Assembly: GCA_030749235.1 (NCBI GenBank)
Contig: JASMKM010000114.1
Coordinates: 1-37,355, forward strand
Length of the DNA: 37,355 bases
Reading direction: 5' to 3'
DNA from: Planctomycetota bacterium
Lineage (GTDB): Bacteria > Planctomycetota > UBA1135
Under the pieces are notes generated by a model. It worked only from the letters and a program-made list of their open reading frames with translations. It had not been told where the DNA came from and searched no databases. Below are positions 1-8,163 of this stretch, piece by piece. How positions within the stretch are numbered: position 1 is the stretch's first letter; every line of letters starts with the position of its first letter. The position numbers were made by a program, and so were the translations under genes.

Positions 1-72
1 GAGTTCGAAGGCAAAATCCTACGTAGCGATATTGGCTTGGCTGCGGAGCAAGCCTTGGAGCACATGAAATGA
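1..72 (+). CDS. C-terminal end of an unidentified protein (cut by window start)
   Basis: An open frame runs from the first base to a TGA at 70-72 and encodes 23 residues ending in ALEHMK. The stop overlaps the ATG of the Fur-family gene (69-71) in an ATGA arrangement, which suggests that the two genes are translationally coupled. Too little is present to recognise the family. That it is a real gene end is inferred only from the open frame and the overlap. Confidence 0.5.
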   Translation, partial: EFEGKILRSDIGLAAEQALEHMK

Positions 73-539
73 CCCCGGAAAGGGCCTTGGAACAATTCGA
101 GGTCTTCCTGCGCACCAAGGGGCTGCGTATGACCGCCCCGCGTCGCGGCATTCTGCTGGCGGCATGGAGTTCTCACGATCATTTCTCTGCCGACCAGATG
201 TTCGAGCAGGTTACGGCGATGAAACTAGGCGCATCGCGCGCCACCGTTTATCGAACACTCTCCCTGTTGGTGGAATCGGGTTTCCTGTCGTCGATGAACA
301 ACGGCAAGGGAACCATGCTCTATGAGCATATTCTTGGTCATGAGCATCATGACCACATGATCTGTCGCGCCTGTGGAGACATTCACGAATTCCATAGTGA
401 AGATATTGAGCGCTTGCAGGAAGAATACGCCGCCAAGGTGGGATTCACCCTAGTCGATCACACCTTGCGCTTAGAGGGATATTGCGCTTCCTGCACCAAG
501 GCCGGCCTGGCCACCAGCGGTAGCCAGACCGAAAGCTAA
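69..539 (+). CDS. Fur-family metal-responsive transcriptional regulator
   Basis: 156 residues, usual Fur length. The N-terminal half is the winged helix (GLRMTAPRRGILLA near residues 19-32 and the recognition stretch SRATVYRTLSLLVESGF near 56-72). The C-terminal half is the dimerisation and metal domain, with the His-rich HEHHDHMICRACGDIHEF segment (about 91-108) and two CxxC pairs (CRAC and CASC) that form the structural zinc site in this family. Fur proteins bind operators when loaded with metal. Sequence alone does not tell Fur from PerR or Zur here. The start overlaps the previous stop by ATGA. The gene converges on a lipoprotein gene only 5 bp away, and a ChaN-like gene (a family that is Fur-regulated in enterobacteria) lies just beyond, which mildly favours an iron role. 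Confidence 0.9.
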   Translation: MTPERALEQFEVFLRTKGLRMTAPRRGILLAAWSSHDHFSADQMFEQVTAMKLGASRATVYRTLSLLVESGFLSSMNNGKGTMLYEHILGHEHHDHMICRACGDIHEFHSEDIERLQEEYAAKVGFTLVDHTLRLEGYCASCTKAGLATSGSQTES

Positions 540-544
540 GCGGC

Positions 545-949
545 TTACTGGAAGCGGCTACTAATATCTTGCGCCACTTTGCGGGCTAGATCCGGACGCC
601 CGCGGATACCCAACTCGGCCGCGTAGACCTTGAGGTTGGAAAACTCTGGGGTATCGGGCATCAGCATCACCTGGACCGTGACCTTGGCCTTGTCCTCGAG
701 GAATTCGATGCGCATTGACCCGCGGGTAGCGGTAATGTCCTTCGCGTTGGGCCGAGCCTCCACGGCGCCCTTTGCGACCAGGAACAAGTCCTGGGCAGGG
801 GCATGCACAATCATGTGTCCGCCGTCGTCGTTGAGGTCGTCGTAGGTCCAGATGCCTACGGCGGCTCCCATGCCGACCAACACAAGTGGCCCGGCGCATG
901 AGGCGAGTAGGATCAGGGGCAGGAGAAGAAAGAGGCGTGGTGTTTTCAT
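545..949 (-). CDS. DUF3568-type lipoprotein
   Basis: 134 residues. The N-terminus is a lipoprotein signal: basic start (MKTPR), hydrophobic leucine-rich core, then the lipobox LASC with the acylated Cys at residue 18. A glycine-rich hydrophobic stretch follows (GPLVLVGMGAAVGIW), then a small alpha/beta domain. The pattern resembles DUF3568, a family of short envelope lipoproteins of unknown function. The start is the ATG just before the signal peptide and lies 9 bp downstream of the ChaN-like gene, so the two are probably co-transcribed. The family call rests on memory of the pattern; the lipoprotein call is firm. Confidence 0.75.
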   Translation of the reverse strand: MKTPRLFLLLPLILLASCAGPLVLVGMGAAVGIWTYDDLNDDGGHMIVHAPAQDLFLVAKGAVEARPNAKDITATRGSMRIEFLEDKAKVTVQVMLMPDTPEFSNLKVYAAELGIRGRPDLARKVAQDISSRFQ

Positions 950-958
950 GGTTACCTA

Positions 959-2380
959 TCAGGCAACCCGGATTGTATCCGTAAGCGCACCCCAATCGAA
1001 GACCTCATTGGCCAGCTGTAGGAATTCTTTCACCGCCTTTTCGCTGAGGGCCGCGGATTTGGCCATCTGGGAGCCCGCCAACTGTCCCCAATAACGCTCC
1101 AGCAGGACTTCCATGTCGGATGGTAGGTAGGCACCGAGGAATTCCTCGGGCCGACGTCGGTAGCAGACGGCCAACAACTTGTCTTGGTTCACTGCAGGCT
1201 CCGGCCAAATCGCATCCAAAAGCTTGTCGGGCGCGGCGGGTTGCAGGAAGGGGTTCACTAGGTGGGCGCAGAGGAAGCGGAAGCTGCTGCGGCGGATGGC
1301 ACCACGGAAACTCACTTCCATGGACAGCGGACTGTCACAGATCAGGTTGTGAGCTGCCCCCTGGATTAGGTCACTGAGGTCCAGCTTGCGCGGGGACCAA
1401 AGCAGTGGTTGGCTTGGATGGAATACCGCCAGTTTCGGAGCTTGATCGGGTTGAAAAGCCGCGGCTCGATGCTTCGGAAGCTTGGCGTGGAATTCGGTCC
1501 AGCAGGAGGCCGGCAGGATGCTCAGGCGGCAGCTTGGTGTCTCCAAGCCGAAGGTATTGGCCAACAAGCTCGTGGCGCTTTCGCAGAGATGTTCCGCGGC
1601 CTCGGCCAACACTTCCTCGTCGGTGTTAGCCATCTCCTGATGCAGGTTGGCCCACAGACTCAATGGCGGCGTATGCAGCCAAATCCATTGCCCTTGATTG
1701 TTGCGAAAGGTTTGGTCATGAAGATTGGCACCCAATCGTTCCCAGACCGGCTCCGGCGATTGATGAATAACCAAAGGCTCGACACCACTGGCAGCTAAGC
1801 GTGCCGGAAGGTGCTGAGGGGCTAGGTGCCAGTCGCCAAAGTGCATCACGCAGCGCCGGCGTCGGCCTTGGCGATTGATGCGGGTCCAGACTTGGGCCGC
1901 GACTTCATCGCGACGGCTAACGCTTGCATCTATCCAAGCGCCGACGACCACGCCACGCCGTTTTGCCAAGGCTTCTAGGGCTGGGCGATAAGCTTCGCAT
2001 AGGCTTTGGCCGGTAACTAAATCGGGCCCCGTGCCACGCAAGACTTCACGGGCGGTCAAGGTGGTTCCCAGGGGCAACAACTCCAACACCAAGACTACGG
2101 GCTGGCTTTCTGGCATCTCGGCGATTAAATCGGCCAAGCCAGTACGTGAACGCTTTAGCGGGTGGTAGTCGGAGACCAAGATGAGTTCCGAGCCCCGTAC
2201 AGCCCGCTGAAGCTCTGGATAGGTGGTCCCGGTGAGGTGGCCGCCTAAGGCATCGAGCCAGCGATCGCGGTAGCTTTCTAGGTGTCGGGGGACCTGTGGA
2301 ACAGCACTCGACCATGCGAGACGCAATCGTCGCTCAAAGCCTGCCATCAGGCCGGCGAGGGGTTGTGGGCTGTTGGACAC
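959..2380 (-). CDS. ChaN-like protein (haem-binding uptake / Tiki superfamily)
   Basis: 473 residues starting at GTG (2378-2380). The N-terminal 250 residues match the ChaN/DUF399 fold: a beta strand with ILVSDYHPLKRSRTGLADLI, VVLVLELLPLGT, then CVMHFGDWHLAP with paired His/Trp. These lie where the related Tiki/ChaN/EreA group places its active-site or haem-ligand residues. The protein is longer than E. coli ChaN (about 290 residues), with an extra C-terminal region of about 200 residues that I do not recognise. There is no clear signal peptide, so it may be cytoplasmic, unlike ChaN lipoproteins. It sits 148 bp after purQ and 9 bp before a lipoprotein gene. Function is inferred from fold only. 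Confidence 0.7.
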   Translation of the reverse strand: MSNSPQPLAGLMAGFERRLRLAWSSAVPQVPRHLESYRDRWLDALGGHLTGTTYPELQRAVRGSELILVSDYHPLKRSRTGLADLIAEMPESQPVVLVLELLPLGTTLTAREVLRGTGPDLVTGQSLCEAYRPALEALAKRRGVVVGAWIDASVSRRDEVAAQVWTRINRQGRRRRCVMHFGDWHLAPQHLPARLAASGVEPLVIHQSPEPVWERLGANLHDQTFRNNQGQWIWLHTPPLSLWANLHQEMANTDEEVLAEAAEHLCESATSLLANTFGLETPSCRLSILPASCWTEFHAKLPKHRAAAFQPDQAPKLAVFHPSQPLLWSPRKLDLSDLIQGAAHNLICDSPLSMEVSFRGAIRRSSFRFLCAHLVNPFLQPAAPDKLLDAIWPEPAVNQDKLLAVCYRRRPEEFLGAYLPSDMEVLLERYWGQLAGSQMAKSAALSEKAVKEFLQLANEVFDWGALTDTIRVA

Positions 2381-2511
2381 CAGCTATCTTTTCGGCTGGG
2401 CCTAGGGGAAAGCTGAAATCGCCATCCCTTTGGCCCTGCACGGGAACTCGGATTTCTTTGAATCGGCAGTGTTAGCGCCGCAAAACCCCAAGCTTTCCGT
2501 AGACTCGCTGG

Positions 2512-2529
2512 ATCGGAAAAAGTTCCGAT
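2512..2529 (-). terminator. Hairpin at the purQ stop codon
   Basis: A perfect 7-bp inverted repeat (ATCGGAA, AAAG loop, TTCCGAT) touches the purQ stop. There is no run of T after it on the minus strand, so it is not a textbook intrinsic terminator. It could protect the 3' end of the purLQ message or take part in termination. The remaining 148-bp gap up to the ChaN-like gene shows no convincing promoter. Confidence 0.25.
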
Positions 2530-3311
2530 TATGAGTGAATTTCGGCCAGGTAGGGTGCCATTAGGCCACGGAAAAAGGCCACGCCCTCCTTGCCGGTGCC
2601 CCAGGCTCCCGCGCCGCGATCAGGTAGATGAAGGGGAGAGAGGTTGCGTTCCGGGTGTGGCATCAACCCCAGGATGCGGCCACTCGGGGAAACCATGCCA
2701 GCGATAGCGCCGATACTGCCACTTGGGCAAGCAGGCCACTCGGAAGTGGGTTGGCCTTGTTGGTCGCAGTAACGGAGCGCGATGGCATTCGCGGCCTCGA
2801 GGCGGGCTACATCTTCTTCGCCTGCTGCCAGCACAATCTGGCCCTCGGCGTGGGCTGATGGCGCAGGCAAGATGCTGCCCGCCGGCAACACATGGCCAAG
2901 CGCCTTCTCGACCAGCAGACGTGACCAACGGCATTCGAAACGGTGACTGAAGTTCCACGTCAACGAAACTTCCACCCCTTCAACACGCGGCAGCAGATCG
3001 GATTTCACCAGGGCCTGGAAGCCGTTACAAACTCCGAAGATGCTACCGCCACGATCGTGGTGTTCATCCAGTTCGTTAGCGAGGAAACGCTTCACCTCCA
3101 GGCCTAGAACCCGGCCTGCGCCAAGGTCGTCGCCGTAGGTGAAACCACCCGGGATGGCGAACATCTCGCAGTCTCGGATCGCCTCAGGGCTTTCCATCAG
3201 CTCACGAATATGCATTTCACGAACCGTGGCGCCGGCCAGCTCAAAGGCGTAGCGCAGCTCGCGATCACAGTTGATACCGGAAGTAAAAAGTTGCAGGACG
3301 CGGGGTTTCAT
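2529..3311 (-). CDS. purQ: Phosphoribosylformylglycinamidine synthase, glutaminase subunit
   Basis: 260 residues. Class I glutamine amidotransferase that supplies ammonia to PurL in step four of purine synthesis (FGAR to FGAM). The nucleophile is Cys95 in IFGVCNGFQ and the His/Glu partners are H219 and E221 in LMPHPERN. The N-terminal IPGGFTYGDDLGAGR stretch (about 53-67) is typical of PurQ. It is somewhat longer than the 220-230 residues of the small Gram-positive PurQ. Its ATG overlaps the purL stop by 4 nt (ATGA at 3308-3311 on the minus strand), so the two subunits are probably made by coupled translation. Confidence 0.95.
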   Translation of the reverse strand: MKPRVLQLFTSGINCDRELRYAFELAGATVREMHIRELMESPEAIRDCEMFAIPGGFTYGDDLGAGRVLGLEVKRFLANELDEHHDRGGSIFGVCNGFQALVKSDLLPRVEGVEVSLTWNFSHRFECRWSRLLVEKALGHVLPAGSILPAPSAHAEGQIVLAAGEEDVARLEAANAIALRYCDQQGQPTSEWPACPSGSIGAIAGMVSPSGRILGLMPHPERNLSPLHLPDRGAGAWGTGKEGVAFFRGLMAPYLAEIHS

Positions 3312-6208
3312 GCCTGGACGCGGTTGGCGGTGCTGAGGGTAGTGGATTCGAGTTGCGCGAGTGTTGCGGTACCGTCGCGCAGTTCAAGCTGCTCGCCAAT
3401 TTGGACTTCGCCGACGGCTGCCCAAGGAAGCGTGCGGAAGTGTTGGCCGAATTGCTCGAGTCGGCCTGCCGGGACTTCTACCAGGAATCGGGTGGGCGTT
3501 TCTGCGTAGAGGCGTGCTTGGGCCGGCAACTCGCTGTCGCCAGGAATGCGACTGATGTCGATGCTGGCACCGAGTCCATCCGCACCGATGACCATCTCGG
3601 CGGCAGCGGCAGCCAACCCACCTTCACTGAGGTCGTGGCAGGCGGCCACCGACCCTTCGACGATGGCCGCGTGCAAGGCGGCGAAGACGCTGGGGGCGGT
3701 CTCGAAGTTCGGCTTCGGTACCACCGAGTCTTCCATGCCGAGCAAGTCTGCAGCGACCGAGCCACCACCATCCGGAGTGGTGTAGCCGACCACCACCAAG
3801 TGGTTGTTCGCAGCTTGCAAGGGCGTGCCGACCGTCCGCCCACAATCTTCGACAATCGCCATTGCAGTGCACAACAAAGTTGGTGGGATGGCTTTTTCGA
3901 CGCCATCGACACGATATTCGTTGTTGAGCGAATCCTTGCCACTGACGAACGGCGTGCCATAAGCAATGGCAGCGTCGCGACAGGCTTCGGCGGCCAAGAC
4001 CATCGAGCCGAAGCGATCAGGCTTGCGGCAGTCACCCCAGCAGAAGTTATCCAAAATGGCAGTGCGGTGGGGGTTGCCACCGGCAGCAACGGTATTGCGC
4101 AAGGCCTCGTCAATGGCATTGGCGGTGGCGGCATAAGGATCCAACTCGGCCATCCGTGGGTAGATACCGCAGCCCAGCGCCACTCCTTGTGGAAGGTCGA
4201 GCCGTGGTTTGACCACAGTGCCATCTCCTGCACCATGACCATTGGCGCCTTGGTAAGGCTTCAGCACCGTGCCGCCTTGCACCTCATGGTCGTACTGGCG
4301 CACGACCCATTCCTTACTAGCCACCGATGGGTGACTCAAGATTTCCTGGAGGAACTTGCCGTGATCATCGACCGACGACCACTCTGTATCGTTTTGTGGC
4401 GCTTGTGGGGCGATTGCTTGCCGAATCGGCTGCGGCACGCCGCCATGTAGAAAGGACATCGGCATGTCGCATACGACCTCGCCATGCCAGCGAAGAATCA
4501 GGCGTTCGTGGTCGGCGAAGGTACCAAGCACGGTGAGTTCCACGTCGGCGGTGTCGCAGAGATGCTGTAGTTCGTCTAATCTCTTCGGCGGGATCGCGGC
4601 GACCATTCGCTCTTGCGCCTCGGAGATCCAAATCTCCCAGTAAGACAGGCCCGCGTACTTCAGCGGGGCATTCTCCAAATCGACCTCGGCGCCGATGTCT
4701 TCGCCCATTTCTCCTACAGCGGAACTGAATCCACCCGCACCGCAGTCGGTGACCGCGGTGAAGATGTCGCGATCTCGCGCAACCATCAGGACATCCAGCA
4801 CCTTTTTCTCGGTGATCGGGTCGCCAATCTGCACAGCGGCTGCATCGATCGATTCGGAATCCTCGTGAAGGGCCTCGGAGCTAAATGTCGCACCATGGAT
4901 GCCATCCCTACCGGTGCGGCCACCGAAGGCCACGATTAAGTCTCCTGGTCGCGCGGCCTTGTCGACATACTTGCGCGGAATTTCACCAAGCGAACCGGCG
5001 AAGACCAGCGGATTGGCTACATAACCTGGGTGACGGATTACAGTGCCAGCAACGGTGGGGATGCCCATGCGGTTGCCGTAGTCGCGCACGCCAGCGACCA
5101 CACCTTCGAGAATGCGATCAGGGTGCATGGTCCCTGGAGGCAAGTTCTCACGGTTCATGTTTTCCTCGCCAACGCAGAATACGTCGGTGGAGGCGAATGG
5201 GCGTGCTCCGAGGCCAGTACCAAGGATGTCACGGATCACGCCGCCGATGCCTGTGCCGGAACCGCCGTAGGGATCCAAGGCGCTCGGGTGGTTGTGGGTC
5301 TCGACCTTGATGGCAATGCCGATGTCGTCGGTCATCGCAATCACGCCGGCGTTGTCCTTGAACACGCTCCAGCACCATTCCGGCGACAGCTTCTGAGTGG
5401 CATAAAAGACAGTTTCCTTCAGCAGGTTGTCGTAATGGCGATGCTCTTTCCTTTGGCCTTCACCATCCAATTGCTCAAAACTCACTGGGCCGGTCAAAGT
5501 CTTGTGCTTGCAGTGCTCCGACCAGGTCTGGGCAAGGGTTTCGAGCTCGACATCACTCGGTTCACGGCCTTCGGCAACGAAGAACTCCTGGATGGCAAGC
5601 ATTTCCTCGCCTGTCAAGGCCAGCGACATCTCGCTGGAAATGGCGGAAAGCTCCTTAATTCCAAGACTCCTTAACGGAATATCACGGCGTTTGCTGGGGC
5701 GCGAAGAGGGCTCTGGATGCAAGCCTACGGGTTGATTGCCGAGAAAAGCCTCTTCAATGGTCAGATTGCCGAAGGCCCGCGCACCAATCTGTAGGAATTG
5801 CTCTCCAGCGACGTCGCCGAGACTTCGGTAGGAGCGATAAGTTTCGACATGAGTGCCTGCGGGCAAGTCGATGTCCAACAGCTTCAACGCGCGCTCTGTG
5901 GTGTGAGCCTCTGGGTCTGAAACACCGGCCATGCGGCGGATTAAGAGGCTTTTTTGCCCATCTTCCTCGACTTCGCCAGGGGCGACGATGCGGGCCGTTT
6001 CATTGACTGGGTCGGCCAGCAAGGAATCCACGATTCGATCGACCTCGGTGCGCTCTAAGCTGCCTGGCAACAGGAAGCCTCGACCTACACGAATACCGTC
6101 AGATAGGGGGAGGCCACGAGCTGCGAGTGATTGCACGGCAGCTGCGCCAAGAGGATCAAAACGGCTGGATTCCAGTTCCAGCTCGACTCGCCAGGCATTT
6201 GCGCTCAT
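3308..6208 (-). CDS. purL: Phosphoribosylformylglycinamidine synthase, synthetase subunit with fused PurS-like N-terminus
   Basis: 966 residues, about 240 longer than small-type PurL. The first 80 or so residues read as a PurS-like unit (VELELES..DPLGAAAVQSL..GIRVGRGFLL). A second, weaker PurS-like unit follows (DPEAHTTERALKLLDIDLPAG), up to about residue 170. Next comes the linker with TWSEHCKHKT, then the ATP-grasp-like AIRS core with ETHNHPSALDPYGGSGTG, which holds the active-site His. There is no glutaminase domain at the C-terminus; this is supplied by the overlapping purQ. The chain therefore lies between small PurL plus separate PurS and the 1,300-residue PurL of proteobacteria. The ATG at 6206-6208 is divergent from accA, 82 bp away. 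Confidence 0.95.
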   Translation of the reverse strand: MSANAWRVELELESSRFDPLGAAAVQSLAARGLPLSDGIRVGRGFLLPGSLERTEVDRIVDSLLADPVNETARIVAPGEVEEDGQKSLLIRRMAGVSDPEAHTTERALKLLDIDLPAGTHVETYRSYRSLGDVAGEQFLQIGARAFGNLTIEEAFLGNQPVGLHPEPSSRPSKRRDIPLRSLGIKELSAISSEMSLALTGEEMLAIQEFFVAEGREPSDVELETLAQTWSEHCKHKTLTGPVSFEQLDGEGQRKEHRHYDNLLKETVFYATQKLSPEWCWSVFKDNAGVIAMTDDIGIAIKVETHNHPSALDPYGGSGTGIGGVIRDILGTGLGARPFASTDVFCVGEENMNRENLPPGTMHPDRILEGVVAGVRDYGNRMGIPTVAGTVIRHPGYVANPLVFAGSLGEIPRKYVDKAARPGDLIVAFGGRTGRDGIHGATFSSEALHEDSESIDAAAVQIGDPITEKKVLDVLMVARDRDIFTAVTDCGAGGFSSAVGEMGEDIGAEVDLENAPLKYAGLSYWEIWISEAQERMVAAIPPKRLDELQHLCDTADVELTVLGTFADHERLILRWHGEVVCDMPMSFLHGGVPQPIRQAIAPQAPQNDTEWSSVDDHGKFLQEILSHPSVASKEWVVRQYDHEVQGGTVLKPYQGANGHGAGDGTVVKPRLDLPQGVALGCGIYPRMAELDPYAATANAIDEALRNTVAAGGNPHRTAILDNFCWGDCRKPDRFGSMVLAAEACRDAAIAYGTPFVSGKDSLNNEYRVDGVEKAIPPTLLCTAMAIVEDCGRTVGTPLQAANNHLVVVGYTTPDGGGSVAADLLGMEDSVVPKPNFETAPSVFAALHAAIVEGSVAACHDLSEGGLAAAAAEMVIGADGLGASIDISRIPGDSELPAQARLYAETPTRFLVEVPAGRLEQFGQHFRTLPWAAVGEVQIGEQLELRDGTATLAQLESTTLSTANRVQA

Positions 6209-6240
6209 TTGTTCGGTGGGTTTTACCCAGATGTGCGGTT

Positions 6241-6246
6241 ATTCTA
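6241..6246 (-). promoter_or_regulatory. Possible -10 element for purLQ
   Basis: On the minus strand, TAGAAT (5 of 6 to TATAAT) lies 32 nt upstream of the purL ATG, in the 82-bp gap shared with divergent accA. I see no good -35 at 16-18 nt. On the plus strand the same place gives only a weak TATTCT for accA. Confidence 0.25.
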
Positions 6247-6290
6247 GAGTGTTGCGGGTTCCTGAACTACGGCAGTCCCTGTTGCAATCC

Positions 6291-7430
6291 ATGGCAAAGA
6301 AAAAGAAAGCTCCGCTCGTCGGCCCAGCCGCTCTTCCTTTCGAGGCCCCAATCGATGATGTTCGCTCGCGTCTCGCCGAACTGGAAGAACTGGCACAGAA
6401 GACCACTCACGACTTGTCGGAGGAGTTGTCTTTCTACCACGAACGACTCCAGCGCCTGACCGACGAGATCTACGCTGATCTTACAGCTTGGAATCGGGTG
6501 CAGGTCGCACGTCATCCGAACCGCCCTCTGACTTCGGATTATATCGAGCAACTGTGCGAGGATTGGGTCGAGCTGCACGGCGACGGCGTCTTCGGGGATG
6601 ACCGCGCTATGGTCACTGGTTTGGGCACCATTCACGGCCACAAAGTCATGGTCGTCGGCCACCGTAAGGGCCGCGACACGAAGGATCGCCTGGCATGCAA
6701 CTTCGGTTCTGCCCACCCAGAAGGCTATCGCAAGGCCTTGCGCAAGATGAAGTTGGCGGAGCGAATGGGCCTCCCGATTGTCTGCCTAGTCAACACGCCA
6801 GGTGCTTATCCCGGAGTCGCCGCGGAAGAGCGGGGCCAGGCGCGTGCCATCGCCGAGAACATCTACGAGATGTTCGCCATCCGGGTGCCCATCATCGTCA
6901 TGGTCATCGGAGAGGGTGGCTCGGGTGGTGCATTGGGCATTGGCATCGGTGACCGTGTTGGCATGATGGAGAATTCCTGGTACTCCGTCATCACGCCGGA
7001 AGGTTGCGCCTCGATCCTTTGGCGTAGTGCTGAGGGCAAGGAAAAGGCCGCCGAGGCCTTGAAGCTTACCGGGAGTAGCCTGCTGAAGTTGGGCATCGTT
7101 GATAAGGTCGTGGCGGAACCCACTGGTGGCGCGCACAACCATAAAGAAGAGGCAGTGCAGCTGGTCGGTAAGCAGATCAATGCTTGGCTCACGGAATTGG
7201 GCAAGTTGGAAACCGAGGAACTGATGCGTCAACGCGACCTGAAGTTTCGCAACATCGCCAAAATGGAGTCCGAGATCGTGGCCGCAGCGCAAAGCCAGGC
7301 GGTGCAAGCCAGTGGGCCTCCGGTCGTCGAAGGAGTCGCGTTGCCGGATTCTGCCGATGCTGCAGCGGTGGACCCACCGCGAGGTGGAGGAGCAAAAACA
7401 CCGCAAAAGCCCACCGAGGAGCTGAAATAG
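6291..7430 (+). CDS. accA: Acetyl-CoA carboxylase carboxyltransferase subunit alpha
   Basis: 379 residues from the ATG at 6291. The subunit works with AccD to move the carboxyl group from biotin (AccB) to acetyl-CoA, giving malonyl-CoA for fatty acid synthesis. The N-terminal coiled region (FEAPIDDVRSRLAELEEL) and LTAWNRVQVARHPNRP are family signatures. The crotonase-fold oxyanion motif GEGGSGGALG spans residues 207-216, preceded by LVNTPGAYPG. The frame stays open for 120 codons upstream, but those residues are the complement of purL and match nothing in AccA, so I reject the longer start. Compared with E. coli AccA (319 residues) there is an Ala/Pro-rich C-terminal tail of about 50 residues. 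accB, accC and accD are not in the window. Confidence 0.96.
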   Translation: MAKKKKAPLVGPAALPFEAPIDDVRSRLAELEELAQKTTHDLSEELSFYHERLQRLTDEIYADLTAWNRVQVARHPNRPLTSDYIEQLCEDWVELHGDGVFGDDRAMVTGLGTIHGHKVMVVGHRKGRDTKDRLACNFGSAHPEGYRKALRKMKLAERMGLPIVCLVNTPGAYPGVAAEERGQARAIAENIYEMFAIRVPIIVMVIGEGGSGGALGIGIGDRVGMMENSWYSVITPEGCASILWRSAEGKEKAAEALKLTGSSLLKLGIVDKVVAEPTGGAHNHKEEAVQLVGKQINAWLTELGKLETEELMRQRDLKFRNIAKMESEIVAAAQSQAVQASGPPVVEGVALPDSADAAAVDPPRGGGAKTPQKPTEELK

Positions 7431-7521
7431 GCTTCCAGGGCATGCTCAGTCAGGCCAATCGGGCGTTTCCGTTCGAAAAAGTCCAACATCCTGGGGTGCA
7501 AGTCGTAAATTTGCTTGAACC

Positions 7522-8163
7522 ATGTCCGCACCCGCATTTCGCCTAGTACCGCCTGCCTCTGAAGATGCCTCCAGTACCCTAGGTGCGTGGGCCGATTTGA
7601 GCGATGAAGAGCTCTTCGCCCTAACCTGTGAAGGTGAGCGCGAGGCCTTCCACCTGCTGGTTGAGCGCTACGAAGGGCGCGCGATTCACACCGCTCGCTC
7701 GATTGTGGGTAGCTACGAGACGGCTCGGGAAGTCGCCCAAGAGGCCTTCCTGAAAACCTATGCCGCACGTGACCGTTTTGACCAAAAGCGTGCATTCCGC
7801 ACCTGGTTCTACCGCATCCTGCGCAACCAGGCTGTTGATCGCGTACGCCGTACCGCACCGGGTACTCCCGGCGGCACTGTTGAATTGGTCGGCGATTGGA
7901 ATTCATCCGAGGCAACTCCGGCCCACGGCGCTTCCGAGCTGGAGCGCAAACAACTGGTCAGGCGCGTCCTGGATGCGCTGCCTCACCAGTTCCGCGAGGT
8001 CCTTATCCTTAGAGATCTCGAGAGCTTGAGCTGTGCCGATATCGGGGAACGAGTCGGCGCCACCCCAGGTACCGTGCGCTGGCGCCTCCACCACGCGCGA
8101 AAACTATTCCGCGACCAATGGGAACGAACCCTCGGCCGCGAAGAAGGAGGAGATGTACTGTGA
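7522..8163 (+). CDS. ECF-type sigma-70 family RNA polymerase sigma factor
   Basis: 213 residues with only regions 2 and 4. Region 2 (about residues 40-110) contains AFHLLVERYEGRAIHTAR, the DNA-melting/-10 recognition stretch and FRTWFYRILRNQAVDRVRR. Region 4 (about 145-205) contains LDALPHQFREVLILRDLE and the helix-turn-helix SCADIGERVGATPGTVRWRL. ECF sigma factors redirect RNA polymerase to stress regulons and are held by an anti-sigma factor, here encoded next with a GTGA overlap (8160-8163). The 91 bp upstream of the start show no clear promoter for any sigma class. The ATG lies just after CTTGAACC, without a Shine-Dalgarno. Confidence 0.92.
   Translation: MSAPAFRLVPPASEDASSTLGAWADLSDEELFALTCEGEREAFHLLVERYEGRAIHTARSIVGSYETAREVAQEAFLKTYAARDRFDQKRAFRTWFYRILRNQAVDRVRRTAPGTPGGTVELVGDWNSSEATPAHGASELERKQLVRRVLDALPHQFREVLILRDLESLSCADIGERVGATPGTVRWRLHHARKLFRDQWERTLGREEGGDVL
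8144..8150 (+). promoter_or_regulatory. Strong ribosome binding site that fixes the anti-sigma start
   Basis: AAGGAGG lies inside the 3' end of the sigma gene, 9 nt before a GTG at 8160-8162. It supports the GTG as the start of the anti-sigma gene rather than an upstream ATG at 8118, which would add 14 Arg-rich residues foreign to the family. Confidence 0.7.

Noticed and set aside
3353-4450. 365-codon open frame on the plus strand
   Set aside because: Lies entirely antisense to purL, low-complexity composition, no recognisable domain; a shadow of a GC-rich gene.
5931-6290. 120-codon upstream extension of the accA frame
   Set aside because: The residues are Arg/Ser/Pro-rich, lie antisense to purL and have no match to AccA; ATG 6291 gives the family N-terminus.
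7490-7521. Sigma-54-like -24/-12 promoter ahead of the ECF sigma gene (TGGGG..TTGCT)
   Set aside because: The spacing between GG and GC does not give the required 10 bp.
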